Below, one piece after another: positions 20,881-32,676 of a stretch of DNA of 64,000 nucleotides; position 1 is the stretch's first letter; the number at the start of each line of letters is the position of its first letter. Source of the DNA: Endomychus coccineus (lineage: Eukaryota > Arthropoda > Insecta > Coleoptera > Endomychidae); assembly GCA_958510875.1 (NCBI GenBank), contig OY294068.1, positions 11,943,282 through 12,007,281 of the forward strand. Reading direction: 5' to 3'. The position numbers and the translations under genes were made by a program. Below the pieces are notes generated by a model, which made no database searches, had not been told where the DNA came from, and worked only from the letters and a program-made list of their open reading frames with translations.

Positions 20881-21248
20881 TTCTAGGATGTATATAATTG
20901 AATTCTTCAATTACAACAATTAAAGGAAAAATTCTAATTCGAATTATCTATGATCTAAAAGTTGACTCGAGCGTGAATTAATTGGATTATTGAACTCTGC
21001 ACAGGATAAAATGTCAACTACAGCCGTTTTCCCCACCGGAACAAGCACCACCCAACTTTTATGCTTATCAGCTATAAATAATACACTAACTTCATAAAAT
21101 ACACATACCAGTATTTGCATTATAAATGAATGGGTATGCGCTTTTGTTCGGTTTGGTTTTAATTAACATCTCATTTTGACATGAAATTTGCTGAATTTAT
21201 AGTTGTTATAGGTGTTTGCGAGTGAAATTGAATTTTAGGGATTAGCAG
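20881..21248 (+). repeat. 370-bp direct repeat, copy 1
   Basis: Matches 23111-23492 along its whole length with small indels. Shared landmarks are TGAATTAATTGGATTATTGAA, AGCCGTTTT(T)CCCACC, CACCCAACTTTTAT, TAGCTATAAATAATACA, TTTGCATTATAAATGAAT, TTTAATTAACATCTCATTTT and ATTAGCAG. No terminal TG...CA or obvious inverted ends were seen, so it is not a clear LTR. It could be a non-autonomous element present twice or a local duplication. Confidence 0.75.
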
Positions 21249-21289
21249 TCAGTCATTCTAGTCTTTTTTTCCATACTGTGACTACACGA

Positions 21290-21690
21290 GAGGGAATTCT
21301 ATGATGTTCGAAGAACATCATGTAAGCCAGAGGTGGAATGTTGGGAGAGGAGATAGGCAACCGGATTTTTCTTGAAGGTTTGGAGGTTACAAGCATAAGG
21401 AGAGACCTTACATAGAGTTAGTCCCATAACTTAGTCGTTAAATAGAAAACTGCAAATTAGTAGGAAGAAGTTCGGCAGGTTTCGGGCTTGACAATGGGAG
21501 GGTGATTAGCTCGACCTCGTCTACTCCGCCTATCTGGAATCTTTCGTGGTCAAATGAGGGACGAGATTTCTGATGAACACCGACCACAGAAATAACTATA
21601 AGGAAGGGAGAAGTCGCCCATCTTTCTAAGATCTTCTAGAGAGGTCAATGAATTTCTAAATGAGACATCATCAGTATAGTCGAGTCAATT
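21290..21690 (-). pseudogene. Jockey-like RT C-terminal tail fragment
   Basis: Minus-strand reading gives SFLYSYFCGRCSSEISSLI, PRKIPDRRSRRG, HPPIV and further on LPISSPNIPPL, the tail beyond the RT. It is related to 18240-18470 and 30385-30525. A remaining piece after the foldback (about 22840-22890) matches 6110-6170, so the foldback at 21705-22802 appears to have inserted into this element. Multiple stops are present. Confidence 0.7.
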
Positions 21691-21704
21691 CAGCAAAAAA
21701 GTTC

Positions 21705-22802
21705 TGAAAAAAAAACAGACTGAACCAATCAATTTTTTTTCGCAAATCGTTCCTGGACGCATACTGGACGATATTAAACTTTAAGATCTGGTCGCTTGAA
21801 CATTTTTCGAATGTTAAACTGGAAATTGGCCAATTTTCATGGTCAATTCATTGGGAAATTATTTGAAAATTTGTAAATTCGGTAAGTATTATGCCAAAAT
21901 TGGCTGAAAAACTGCACTCGGAGGTTCTCGAGACCGCTGATCACAATTCCGAGGTTAAATTTACTATTTTCGACCAATTTAGCTAGAAATTGGTCAATTT
22001 TATGTCAGAAAAATGGCCAAATTGGGTAATATCGCAATTTTTGTTGAAATTGGCTAGACAATTTCACTCATGGGTTTTCGAGGTCGCTGATCACCATTCC
22101 GAAGTTAGATTTACATTTTTCGACTACTTCCGCTAGAAATTGGCCAATTTTATGTCAGAAAATTGGCCAAATTAGATAATATCGCAAATTTTGTTGAAAT
22201 TGGGTAGAAAATTTCACTCGTGGGTTCTCGAGGTCGCTGATCACGATTCCGAAGTTAGATTTACCATTTTCGACCAATTTAGATAGAAATTGGCCAATTG
22301 TGAAAATTCGTATATTAATCAAATGTCGTTATATGTATATTTCATTATAATATATTTAATAAAGCATTTTAATGCTTTCCGTAACTTTATCAATAATTAT
22401 GCAAATCTTTGAATAATTTTTTCGTTCATTTTTCTTTTACAGAAGCTGCATAAGAATGGCAGATGCTGAGATTCCTAATATTATCTAATTTGGCCATTTT
22501 TATGACAAAATATTGGCCAATTTCTAGCTAAATTGGTCGAAAATGGTAAATCTAACTACGGAAGCGTGATCAGCGACCTCGAGAACCCTCGAGTGGAGTT
22601 TTTCAGCCAATTTTGGCAATACTTACCAAATTTACAAATTTTAAATAATTTTTCAATGAATTGACCATGAAAATTGGCAAATTTCCAGTTTGATAATTGA
22701 AAAATGTCCAAGCGACCAGATGTTAAAGTTCAATATCGTCCAGTATGCGTCCAAGAACGATTTGCAAAAGAAAAGTTGATTGGTTCAGTGTGTTTTTTTT
22801 CA
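21705..22802. mobile_element. Foldback/MITE with inverted arms and 150-bp internal tandem units
   Basis: The left end TGAAAAAAAAACAGACTGAA and the right end (complement of TTCAGTGTGTTTTTTTTCA) are inverted. 21705-about 22037 pairs with about 22476-22802 over roughly 330 bp. The left arm carries two extra units, so GG(T)TCTCGAG...CGCTGATCAC recurs at about 21923, 22073 and 22223 (period 150 bp). The centre is a 170-bp AT-rich segment. There is no coding frame. Flanks on both sides match parts of one Jockey-like element. Confidence 0.85.
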
Positions 22803-23110
22803 AGCATTCACATTTTTTACGTCTTATTTGACCAGACTAATACTCCGTACTCCGAGACAGGTCGAATCTGTGCTTTTAGATTATGAGGAGCTGCTAGGAT
22901 GTGAATTAGCTCTTGGCACGGAATATAAAACCAGGTATTTGTAGCACTAAATTGGTATTTTGGGGACGCCTGACATAAGGATAGTCATCAAAGATATTCC
23001 AACTTCCACGAATTTTTTTACGATTTGAGATTACTTCCTGCAGGCAACTTCAAGTTCCTAGCATGTACGTGAAAACGCTCGAAAAAATTATCATTCATAT
23101 ATATGTGATA

Positions 23111-23492
23111 TTCTAAGGTAAATATAAAATTGAATTCATCAATTAATACAACAATTAAAGGAAAAAATCTCATTCGAATTATGTACGCTCTAAAATTTGA
23201 CATGAGCGTGAATTAATTGGATTATTGAACTCCGCACAGAATGAAACGTCAACTGCAGCCGTTTTTCCCACCGAAACAAGCGCCACCCAACTTTTATCGT
23301 GATATGCTTATTAGCTATAAATAATACATTAACTTCATAGAATGCACATACCAATATTTGCATTATAAATGAATCGGAATGCGTTTTTGTTCGGTTTGTT
23401 TTTAATTAACATCTCATTTTGATGTAAAGTTTGCCGAATGTATAAGTGTTAAAGGTTTTTGCGACTGCAAATTGAATTTTAGAGATTAGCAG
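23111..23492 (+). repeat. 370-bp direct repeat, copy 2
   Basis: Second copy of 20881-21248, in the same orientation and about 1.86 kb downstream. The intervening DNA is the Jockey-like fragment with the foldback inside. Confidence 0.75.
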
Positions 23493-23499
23493 ACTTTCA

Positions 23500-24055
23500 T
23501 TAAAAAGCCGTGGCATACATTTGCATAATTGCGGAATTGTTTTCATCGATAAATTAAGAATCTAATTGAATTTTAAATATTTGTTCGTCAGGCCACCGAC
23601 TTTCCATTGGAATGGTCGGCTTGTAAAGTTATCGCTTCATGTTTTATGTTCTGGTTCTGATAGAATCACTGTAACGATGAGTACAAACAAGTCTTAAATT
23701 GTGGATTTTTCACTTATAGATTACCTTCAAACCTGTTTTAGAATTGAAACCAGTTTGAAACCGGTCACGGAACAGTTCCCCAAGAATTAAACAGTTATAG
23801 GAACAGTTTCCGTGCTGGCTTATAATTGTTTCTTATTCATTTCCAAGAAATGTATGATTTCTTGGACGGTCTTTCAGACTCCCTTGTTGGTATTTCCTAC
23901 AACGGGGGTGTGCAGATCTTGCAGAACAATCTGAGATATCAACATGGAGAAGCATTGACGGCTGCTGAACTGCCAAAGTGCTGCTTGGTAAGGAGGTAGG
24001 CCTAAGGATAAGCGAGATATTACTCTTGCTGAATGGGCAAAGGATCACGATAATC
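23500..24055. other. No firm feature
   Basis: The last part (23830-24055) may be upstream coding remains of the R1-like element at 24060-24330, but no RNase H or RT motif can be read. Confidence 0.3.
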
Positions 24056-24059
24056 TCCC

Positions 24060-24330
24060 AGATATTCAGAGGTCACGGAAATCCGATGAAATTTAGACAT
24101 GTAGCAGGGAAAAATGACACTTCCTCCTGTATGTGATGCGAGGGAAACAAAATGGGGTCGGCAACTCACTTTTTCTGTGAACGTGCTGCACTTATTTGAA
24201 CCAGGTTTACCTGGCTAGGCCTGAGCGATGACATGAAGGATCTAAGAGTAAACAAGATCTTAGGAGTCTGTTGAGCAGGGGATAGTGTTCAAGGGTTTTT
24301 GTCTAAGTGCACTGAACTTCCTATTGAGCC
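24060..24330 (+). pseudogene. R1/LOA/I-type non-LTR C-terminal tail (decayed)
   Basis: Plus strand, with a shift or stops: FRHVAGKNDTSSCM, EGNKMGSATHFFCERAAL and RFTWLGLSDD. This is the Cys/His knuckle after the RNase H domain in R1/I-type elements (LNRHLHxMG...C..C....ETxxHxLCECPAL). One Cys of the expected C-x2-C is lost. A better-kept relative lies at 41539-41961. Confidence 0.55.
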
Positions 24331-25998
24331 CACTACCATCTCAACCAATGCTTTCTTCAAGCGATTCCCCTAATTTACTCAAAATAGTTTCTCTACCGAC
24401 CTCAAATGGCAGTACATGACAAATTATAAAATTCGGCAAGAAGAATGATGTCATGGAGCAAATCGTTTAGTGTATGGACTTCTATTAAAAATTGAAGATT
24501 ATTCGAAATTTGTTTCTCCAACGTATTATGTTACATCTAAATATAAAAAAGTTGGTTGCAAAACCCAGATATTCTATCGAATAATATTGAAAAATTGTTT
24601 TTGGTTGACAATTTTGTGTTTAACTTTGTAAATTGAATAAATTCCTAATTTGATGCGTACTTACGGTTGAATAAATGCTGTTATATATTCTTTTCTCTAT
24701 AAGTTCCTTTGACATCCATATATTCATAACGTAATTTGCATGCTGTATTATTATAATCAATTAAACAACAAATTCCGATGATCTGCTTTGCACATTAATT
24801 GATATATTGAAATGTTAGTAATTTTGTCATAGTAGAATAAATATATGATTCTGTATATTCATCCGGTAGCTGGACGAATTATTTCATCCTTGTTCGGCCA
24901 ACTATCGGAGCCCCTGGCGGTCTATAGTTGCGAGCGCATTAACAGTTGAAATAACGAAATCAGTATTGATGCTGCAACGGCGGTGCCGATTAAATTTTGT
25001 CTGCATATTTTATTTCTACCGAAACTCCAAGCGGCAACATTATCGTAAGTTAATTTGTTGAATTTGTATATATTTTTGGGAATACTAGGTTAGTATATTA
25101 TTTAAAACTTTGTCTAGAGGATTAATTTTTTGTGTAATAACTGTTACAAAGCAATTTACACATTCATCAGAAGCAAAAACTTATTGCTTCTTCTTCTGTT
25201 GTAAGTATCCAAAAATCAATGGAATTTGAAATGAATCAGCACGACGATGAGAATTTGAACGACCTATGGAGATATCATATTAATGGAGGAAATACGTTGT
25301 CATCATTGAAAGAACATAAGAACCTTTAAACTTCCAAAATTATAGATAAAAATCTATTAGCAAAGATCTCAGATCAAATACTTGTGTATTCATAGCGATT
25401 GAACGATGCGATTGAGAATTTGTGAATCAAATGAATCTAGAGTGCGTATGATTGTAGAAGATTTAGCGGAAGTGGAGACGCACACACTACAAGAGAGACG
25501 AGCCGAAGTACAAGTGCTGTTAGTGAAAGGTGCTTTCATTGAAAATCGATGATAACTTTACAGAAAAATGGGGGAAAGTGCTTTATTCCTGCAAGCTTTG
25601 TTCAATAATAAAATAGGTCTCGCATTTTAGTAGCTCTGCTGACGGCATTTTCATATGATATATATTACAATTTTCGGTTTCAGTCGATGGTATCGAAGTT
25701 TTTCCGATTCATGGTGATAAGCTAAGAAGTGATTGTCTGTATTTTCGTATAAGTTTGATGACCGAAGATCTTAGAGATGTGTACAGACTGTCAAAGTGCT
25801 GCAGAATTTGATGAAGTTTTCTGTTATGCTGGAACAAGTGATATTTCTAGAAATAACAACCACAAACAAGCTCTCTAAGTGCTTCAGTGATTCTTCCGTC
25901 TATTTACAGGATATATGTGTATATTGTACCATTTGTGATTATTGGGAATGAACTTATTATTATAATTATATCATTATTAATATTTAGATGAAAACATT
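24331..25998. other. No gene firmly recognised
   Basis: Around 24880-25050 the base composition is richer in G/C, and GTAAGT at about 25046 could be a splice donor. Plus-strand frames near 25220-25340 (NQHDDENLNDLWRYHINGG) and 25440-25550 (ESRVRMIVEDLAEVETHTL) look protein-like but match nothing I know. An undescribed host exon set is possible. Confidence 0.3.
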
Positions 25999-26101
25999 GT
26001 ATTCCATAATAAACTATGATAGAGCTCATACTGTGGATACACTATAGCACTATACCACTATAGATGAGAAATAATTACCCTTATCCACTAAAAATACTAG
26101 T

Positions 26102-26143
26102 ACTCAGGACACCTTCCGGTTACCAATTAGCCATCATCAGAGC
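26102..26143 (-). ncRNA. PLE-C hammerhead-like motif, left arm
   Basis: Minus strand: GCT / CTGATGA / T / GGCTAATTGGTAACC / GGAAGGTGTCCTG / AGT. The core CTGATGA is kept, but GAAA and the stem III palindrome are altered. Confidence 0.5.
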
Positions 26144-26415
26144 AAAATGTGCTTAGTTGGACTAAAATCGGAATTTAATAGATTGCTTTTACGCTTATAT
26201 CTTTCCATCCCACCTAAATTACCTAGACATTTGTCTGTACTGTGTTTTAAAAGTGTTAAACTTTTTTGAGAAATGGTGTGACCTGTATTCACAATATGTC
26301 CGGCTAACGCTGATTTTTCACCATTATTTTCTTTATATGGGCAATATGTTCTTTATACCGAGCTAAAGTGTTCTTTCTAGTTTAGCCCAAATAACATTTT
26401 GAACACTACTCACAA

Positions 26416-26628
26416 TTGATTTTGATTTTCGACTTCGACATATCCGGAATTTCGAAAATCGATTGTGAGTCGTGTTCAAAATGCTATGTGGGTCAAATTA
26501 GAAGGAACAATTTGCCCAATAATGGTGAAAAATCAGCGTTACCACAACATATTTTGAATACAGGTTACACCATTTTTCAAGAAAGTTTATCACTTTTAAA
26601 ACACAGAACAGACGAATATCTAGACTGA
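26416..26628 (+). pseudogene. PLE-C GIY-YIG C-terminal fragment with internal deletion
   Basis: The plus frame reads SKIDCESCSKCYVGQIRRNN, then jumps to NNGEKSALPQHILNTGYTIF and QESLSLLKHRTDEYLD. CESCSKCYVG corresponds to the YIG strand with its Cys cluster. The segment with the helix Arg and His (TRYKEHIAHIKK in the other copies) is deleted. The minus arm at 26160-26430 holds the undeleted but stop-interrupted version. Confidence 0.75.
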
Positions 26629-26701
26629 GATTAACCCCTTTTATACATTATTATCACCAAATAGTATTTTAACAGGCACATTTTGATTCGTAATTTAGTT
26701 T

Positions 26702-26741
26702 ATTCTGATGATGGCTACTTGATAGCCGAGAGGTCCTCAGT
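26702..26741 (+). ncRNA. PLE-C hammerhead-like motif, right arm
   Basis: ATT / CTGATGA / T / GGCTA-CTTGA-TAGCC / GAGA-GGTCCTC / AGT. Stem II is good. GAAA has become GAGA, an invariant-core change. Confidence 0.55.
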
Positions 26742-26849
26742 ACTTTGATAGTATTTTTAGTGGATAGGGGTGATTATTTCTTATCTATAGTATTATAGTG
26801 CATCCACAGTGTGAACTCTTTTATAGTTCATTATAGTCATTCACAGTCT

Positions 26850-28025
26850 TCAAAACTAATGTAATTCATATTATGTTTCATCCCACTGTCTGATGACGGG
26901 AGTAATTGAATGGCTCAATATACTTGTCAAACCTCCACGGTTTACTACGGGTGGGTTTTGCTTGGAAATACCTTTCTCTTCAATGCCGACAAGTTAATCG
27001 TATTGTTGAAGCGATAGTTTTGCAACGTGTACTTGTATAAACGAAAATTCGTTACCGGAGCAATGTAAAGTATCGCTAGTATCACTAAGCATAAAGGCTA
27101 TTCGAACGTATTTGTGGTCGTAATGTAAATTCCGACAGTAGTCAAAGCAGGATTAATTTTCGATTAGTTGTTCATTGCTGCGATAATACAGATAATGTTG
27201 ATTCCAACAAACACAAAGCGATACCGCTCTACAAATGCGATAAATGAATTATCCACGTCTATTCAAGTATCGATTCCGTACGTGATTAATTGTACGTGAA
27301 ATTTGTATAGATGTCATAATGATACACCCAAAAATTCAATATTTCAATATATTGTCTACTGTTGATCATCAAATATAACAAAAATCAGTTAAATAGAATA
27401 AATTAGCGCGAACACAATAAACATTTCATGAGCATGACGATTTTATGATGTATATGCATATTATACATTATTGCGGGATTATTTAATATTTATCCAACTA
27501 GAATCTTCAACTGATTCGAATTTTTCGTTGCGTAACTGATTAAATATAGAATTCACTCTTGTCAACCATTCATTATGACGAGAAACCGTATGATCCGAGT
27601 CCATGTAACAAATATGATGAATTATGATTAGTTATTAGGTACTCATACGGAATGAAGTTGTTGAAAATGGAGGATTAACATTTTTGAATATTGATTGATG
27701 TAGAACGGTACACTTTAAATTGGATATATAGATAGATAGATATATTTATATTAATAATGTCGTCAAATTAGGTATAAAAAATGTCACAGAACTCAATACA
27801 TCAAACAGAGACTAGTATACATCTAATTGATCGTTTAAAATTTTATTGAAATTATTTTTAATACCTGTGGAAATTTGTATTGATTCTAGTGTGTTTAATT
27901 TAACCTTTACTCTCGTTATGTGAAATTTTAACTTCACCTAAATTTGGAAAAGTGTGCCCTGTTTCTAGAGAAATATGAATCTGTTATATTATGTTCAATA
28001 GATCGAAAATGTTCCTTAATCTGAT
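26850..28025. other. No gene recognised
   Basis: AT-rich, with a short GATA-type microsatellite near 27728-27748. No coding motif. Confidence 0.4.
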
Positions 28026-28029
28026 AAAA

Positions 28030-29412
28030 GCGTTGACCATATCATATTAGTCAGAAAACTGCACACGCAAGGGATAAGAGAGATTTGCTTATCATTGATC
28101 CAATCATACTTATAAAATAGGAGGCAGTTCGTTTATAATAGTGATACATCCGAAAATACCTTCCGATCAAATACTGGAAACGTTGTCAGGGGTGTCCTCA
28201 GGGCAAAATTTTGGGACCTCCTTTATACTTATTATATACAAAAGATCTACCGGGTGCTATCACAGAACAGCTTTCACAATCTGCGGACGATACATCTGGT
28301 GTTTTGAGTGTTGACAAAAAGGAGAACTTGATGAAAAGAATTCGAACTACGATCCACTCACTGGAACAATGGTTCGGTTCGAATAATTCACAGGTAAAAG
28401 TGAATAGAACGCATTTACAAAATTTTTCATTTTGGAGAAACACAGTTAAATTATGTATTCCTCAAAAGAATGGATTCCTAGAATCAGAACCTGTAGTGAA
28501 GTTCTTAGGAATTCATATCGATTCCAGATTAGATTGGCATTGTCACTTAAATGATTTAGCAAAATGTTTAGCAAAACATGCATATGCACTAAGAACTCTA
28601 CGTTATTTGGTAAATGAGAAAACAGCTTTTATTGCCTACTCCGCGTACATTGAATCTCGTCTAAACTACGGCATGATTGTTTGGGGAAATTCGTCAGAAA
28701 TCAAATGAATATGCAGACTTCAGAAGAACTGCTTACGAAACATACTTCGGTTGTCAAAAATTAACAGTTGCGAGCAATTTTTCATTGATAAAAATATACT
28801 CACTATTACCAGTCTCTATATCTATGAAACCGTCATATTTATCCAAAAAAACAACCCTCTTCGATTCTTGCAGTATAGAGCATTTGTATGATTCAAGAAA
28901 TAAGAACAATTTAATTAGAGATGAGGCTTAATATTCTTACATCCAGAAAAATATCTCATATAACATACTGAAAATTTATAATAAAATACCAAGTTTCATT
29001 AAGGAGGAAAGTCTCAACAGAATGAAATTATCTATGAGAAACTGTTTAACGAAAAAAGGGTATTATAATTTAACAGAGTTTCTGAATGACAATAATATCC
29101 TCATATGATTTCCTCTATAGCATAAGTTTCCATTTCTACATGGCTTAAATGTTACTGTTACAGGAATTCAGAAATCTTACACTGTTTGTATTGTTATAGT
29201 TCTGCGTCCCACTAGATAGAGATTTTTTATTATTTTTATGTCAATCATGGCAACTATACATTTCAAACTATAATGAGGCTATTCCTCATGTATCAAATAA
29301 AGTACTATTTGAGATATTCAGGATACTTACACTGTGTATGCTTATGACAAGTTCTATGTACCACTCATGTACCCTTGGAACGAATAAATTCTTATTCTAT
29401 TCTATTCTATTG
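28030..29412 (+). pseudogene. CR1/Jockey-like non-LTR retrotransposon, 5'-truncated, frameshifted, with TTCTA tail
   Basis: RT motif B (GVPQGKILGPPLYLLYTKDL) is read across a frame change near 28195. Motif C is SADDTSG (normally FADDT). Then follow VVKFLGIHIDSRLDWHCHLN, ALRTLRYLVNEKTAFIAYSA and IESRLNYGMIVWGNS. A second shift near 28690 leads to FRRTAYETYFGCQKLTVASN and later NILKIYNKIPSFIKEESLN. The 3' untranslated end is GGAACGAATAAATTC followed by (TTCTA)n to about 29412, a microsatellite-like tail expected of such elements. The element at 49157-52866 is a relative. Confidence 0.85.
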
Positions 29413-29419
29413 AACAAAA

Positions 29420-30050
29420 AATAGGACAACTTATTTTGAGGTTTGAAGTTAACTTTTAGATCATGTTTTGATGAAATTAGAAGCATATTGTTTGATGTTT
29501 TGATAACGTTATATTCCCATGATCTTCTTCTGCCATCCTAGTATATTTCCGCACTAAAATGTCCTTATCACAATATTAAATCTACCTCGTTATCCAATTT
29601 CAATTAAGCTGTTTTAATAATGTATTTCCCAAGCCGGTACCCCCACTTGCCGGTTTCTTATGATGTACCATAGATAACCAAGATTATTCATATGTTCATG
29701 CATTAGTATCGTTTGAAGATGACACGCTAGTGTCGAAATTATTATAGTCATGATTTTTACAAAAATAGTGTTGAATTAAGGCTGTAAAGTCAAATTAAGC
29801 AGTAAATTTGTTCAGAATGAAGCATCTAAGAATTCCTCAACCGAATAAAATGCGTGCAATTGAAGTAAATTCCTTACTGTTTTCTTAAACGACTTTTGCG
29901 GTAGGTCTTTAATTTATTTATTAGCCATTTGATACATTTTGTGTGTGATGGTACGTCACAAAAAAAAATATATAATACACATATGATGATGATACAACAA
30001 TACTTTAAAAAATCGTAGAAGCTGTTACTTTATTGTAATTTATCATTATG
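29420..30050. other. No feature recognised
   Basis: AT-rich, unassigned. AAATATATAATACACATATG near 29968 is low-complexity only. Confidence 0.35.
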
Positions 30051-30054
30051 GTTA

Positions 30055-30385
30055 AACGAAAGAACAATTACTTTGTTTTTACACCGCCTTTAATAATAAC
30101 ATGAAAACGTTACTATAACTTCAACACCAAAGCGCCACAGAATATAATTTTGTATATGGGTAAATATTGTAATAAGTTAATTGTTCTTGTATGCGGTAAA
30201 TTAATTTTTGGATAATTTTGTTATTTGATCTACTGAAAAAAATAATTGTTTTTCGGATATGAGGATGTATACCGTCTTGTTGAAAAAGTATGGTTTCATG
30301 GTCTTCTTCAATTTCTATTATTTGTACGAGGGCTGGGTGAACAGCATTCTCCAACAATTCCAGATACATCAAGATTTCCGGATGA
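30055..30385 (-). pseudogene. Tc1/mariner-superfamily DDE transposase fragment
   Basis: The minus frame (30121-30372) reads MMYLELLENAVHPALVQIIE, then ETILFQQDGIHPHI. This matches the block around the second catalytic Asp (LFQQDGAPPH) of insect Tc1/mariner-like transposases, but the usual APPH has become IHPH. The third catalytic region is not recognisable. The left flank 30057-30105 matches the solo terminal sequence at 17165-17230, so the element's end is probably near 30055. Confidence 0.7.
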
Positions 30386-30525
30386 AAAAGGAGCGATTAA
30401 GACTAGTTTGAGCTCGTATAGACCGCCCATCTGGAATCTCTCGTGGTGGAACATCATACGAGATTTCTGATGAACGCCGACCATGGAAATATCTATAGAA
30501 AAGGGAGACGTATGTACCTCATTAA
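30386..30525 (-). pseudogene. Jockey-like RT C-terminal tail fragment
   Basis: Minus strand: SLFYRYFHGRRSSEISYDVP, PREIPDGRSIRAQ. Same block as 18240-18470, with the conserved Cys of GRCS changed to Arg. Confidence 0.7.
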
Positions 30526-30529
30526 ATAC

Positions 30530-32670
30530 TCCAGGATCTGACCAATATCGGCACTTATAAGTATTGCCAATGCCGTTAAAGTAAAATAAACACTCATCAG
30601 ATGAACAAAAAATTCAGATTTTTGTTAATAATATCACTGATCACTTCATAGAATGGGAATCGGCGATCGAAAACATCAACGTTCTGTTCTTTTACTCATC
30701 GAATGATCGAAGATGAAACTGATTCTGTTTTGAGACTCACTGGATTGTTGTGTAACGAACCTCTAAAATATATTATTATATACATACATACATATACATA
30801 TTAATATTTAGAATTCATAATTCTGAGTAATTATATTGTTGTACAATATACGGGATATACGTAGTACCGGGCATAGACATCCGGGTAGTTTAAGTATCAT
30901 ATTTGCATACATTTCAATTCATAAGCCCCATATATTTTATTTCATTCAGGCCGTGCATATTTCATGACAACATAAGATAACGAAACAGATGTAATCATAA
31001 AAAAAAAACACGGCACAGAATCGAGGAACTGGTGGAGCATCATTAACGCGAATTGAGCAAAAATGCCTCGACTGGGGCTGATGTAGGTGACTTGACCAGC
31101 CCCTCGATTGAATTCAGCAGTGAGCTAGACAACTAAAAAGTTAGTGAGTGAAAGCTACCATTTATACCGCCAAAATCAAAAAGTAAGTGTTCCGCCAGTT
31201 ACCATTGAAGTATTAGTTAATTTCGCTAATTGATGCATGAATTGCCGTTTTTAATAATACTCACATGATTATTTGTTTGCAAGGATATAATAAGGACTGT
31301 CCTGGTTGGACCGCTTTCTTTGCGATTATTGTTTCTGAGCTTGCTTGTGCTTCTCCTGAGTCGGGATAAATTGTTATCATATAGAGAGAGTCAAATATTT
31401 ACAGATGTTAAAGCTATAAATGAACTTATTATTGAGAATGCCCATGTTTGTCTAACATGACTTTATGCAACATCATTTAAGTAGTCAAGAAGTACCCAAG
31501 TATTAATTGCAATTAAAGCCTGCAATTCTAATCCTATTCAGTCCGCCCTATTGACCCCTGGCTACTAACTTCACTGAGACTACCCTGGGACAAGGCTATC
31601 CGTAGATAGCACTGTGATACCCTTTGTGGTGATGAATGTAGTGGAAGCCCTCAACGAGGACTGAACCTTAACAAAAATCTGGTGCCCGAGAATTCACTAT
31701 AAAAGCCTACTGGATTCAGATCTGATAGACTTGAAGGAGTATTGTAAGTAATTATCGCCAAAAAAGTAACAAGGTACGTCGCAGTTATACATGTCACACC
31801 AGACACCTCGAACAATTACGTAGTACTAGCGTTCTATTTGATCTAAACTAGCAACTCATCTCCCGTTTCTTTTGATCATTTCTACCTTTCCTACCATGGA
31901 ATGAACAATTATGATTTTACTAAGAATTAACAATACATTCGACACAAATCTAGCGCAAGTTAACACTTTTTCCTATTGACTCATTCACTATTCGAACTCC
32001 CATTTCGTTATGGTGAGAATGTCAACGCAAAATTTTAGGGCCATGATGTACTCGATGACATCTTGAAAAATAAGTACTTACTACCCTTCTCCTCTATTCT
32101 AATTTCGGGAGTTGTCTTTCGCTTCACTATCGCTACGTAGATAAAAAAAGGGGAACATTTTTCCCACTCGAATGAAAAATCGCCACGTTTTCATTGCCAT
32201 CCTGTATAAAAAGATCATTTGAGTGATGTCAGCAACAAACATAAAAGCTAAGTCATTCATAATAAAACTTGGACAACACTAACGTTTGAGTTCTAATTAT
32301 TAGAATCTGTATTGTTAACTTGAACATAAGCTTCCTATTTTGAGGTAAGAATGGAACCAATCTGATACTTTTCATTTCAAAATGCAGATGCGAGGTCGAA
32401 AAAAGATCAGGCTACGTTATATTCAATGTCCACATAATCATAAACCTTCTTAATATAGTCATCAGTGCAGGTATCAGCGGTAGATTTATCACTTCTAACT
32501 TTTGGTTTAAGAATAACGTTAATTTCGGAAAAAAAACACTTTATGTTTGGCTGTTGATAATTTTTCAATTACTTTTGCTATAATAAAGTTATTCCGACGG
32601 AACAATTGTCACCTAGTGAACTTCCCAATTCTTTTAATTTTAAATTGTTGAGTTTTATTCCACTATTCTA
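30530..32670. other. No gene recognised
   Basis: About 2.1 kb. 31540-31740 is less AT-rich and lacks stops for short stretches, but no family is visible. Apart from the microsatellite at 30776-30815, nothing repetitive was seen. Confidence 0.35.
30776..30815 (+). repeat. ATAC/ATAT microsatellite
   Basis: TATTATATACATACATACATATACATATTA-type simple repeat. Confidence 0.7.
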
Positions 32671-32676
32671 CATAAT

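Larger units (their letters stand above)
25999..26833 (+). mobile_element. PLE-C Penelope-like element, head-to-head palindrome
   Basis: The left arm (about 25999-26430) is in minus orientation. It contains, in reverse, the family end (CTATAG, GTATCCACAGTATGAGCTC), the hammerhead-like motif and the GIY-YIG C-terminus. The right arm (about 26450-26833) repeats these in plus orientation with an internal deletion of part of the nuclease. The arms meet near 26430-26455. The outer ends match 42520-42605 (ATATCCACAGTGTGAACTCT). The arms differ at many bases, so this is older than the PLE-A palindrome. No clean target duplication was found. Confidence 0.78.

Noticed and set aside
20881..23492. Direct repeats as LTRs of a retroelement
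   Set aside because: No TG...CA ends, primer-binding site or polypurine tract were seen. The material between them is a reverse-strand non-LTR fragment plus a foldback, not gag-pol.
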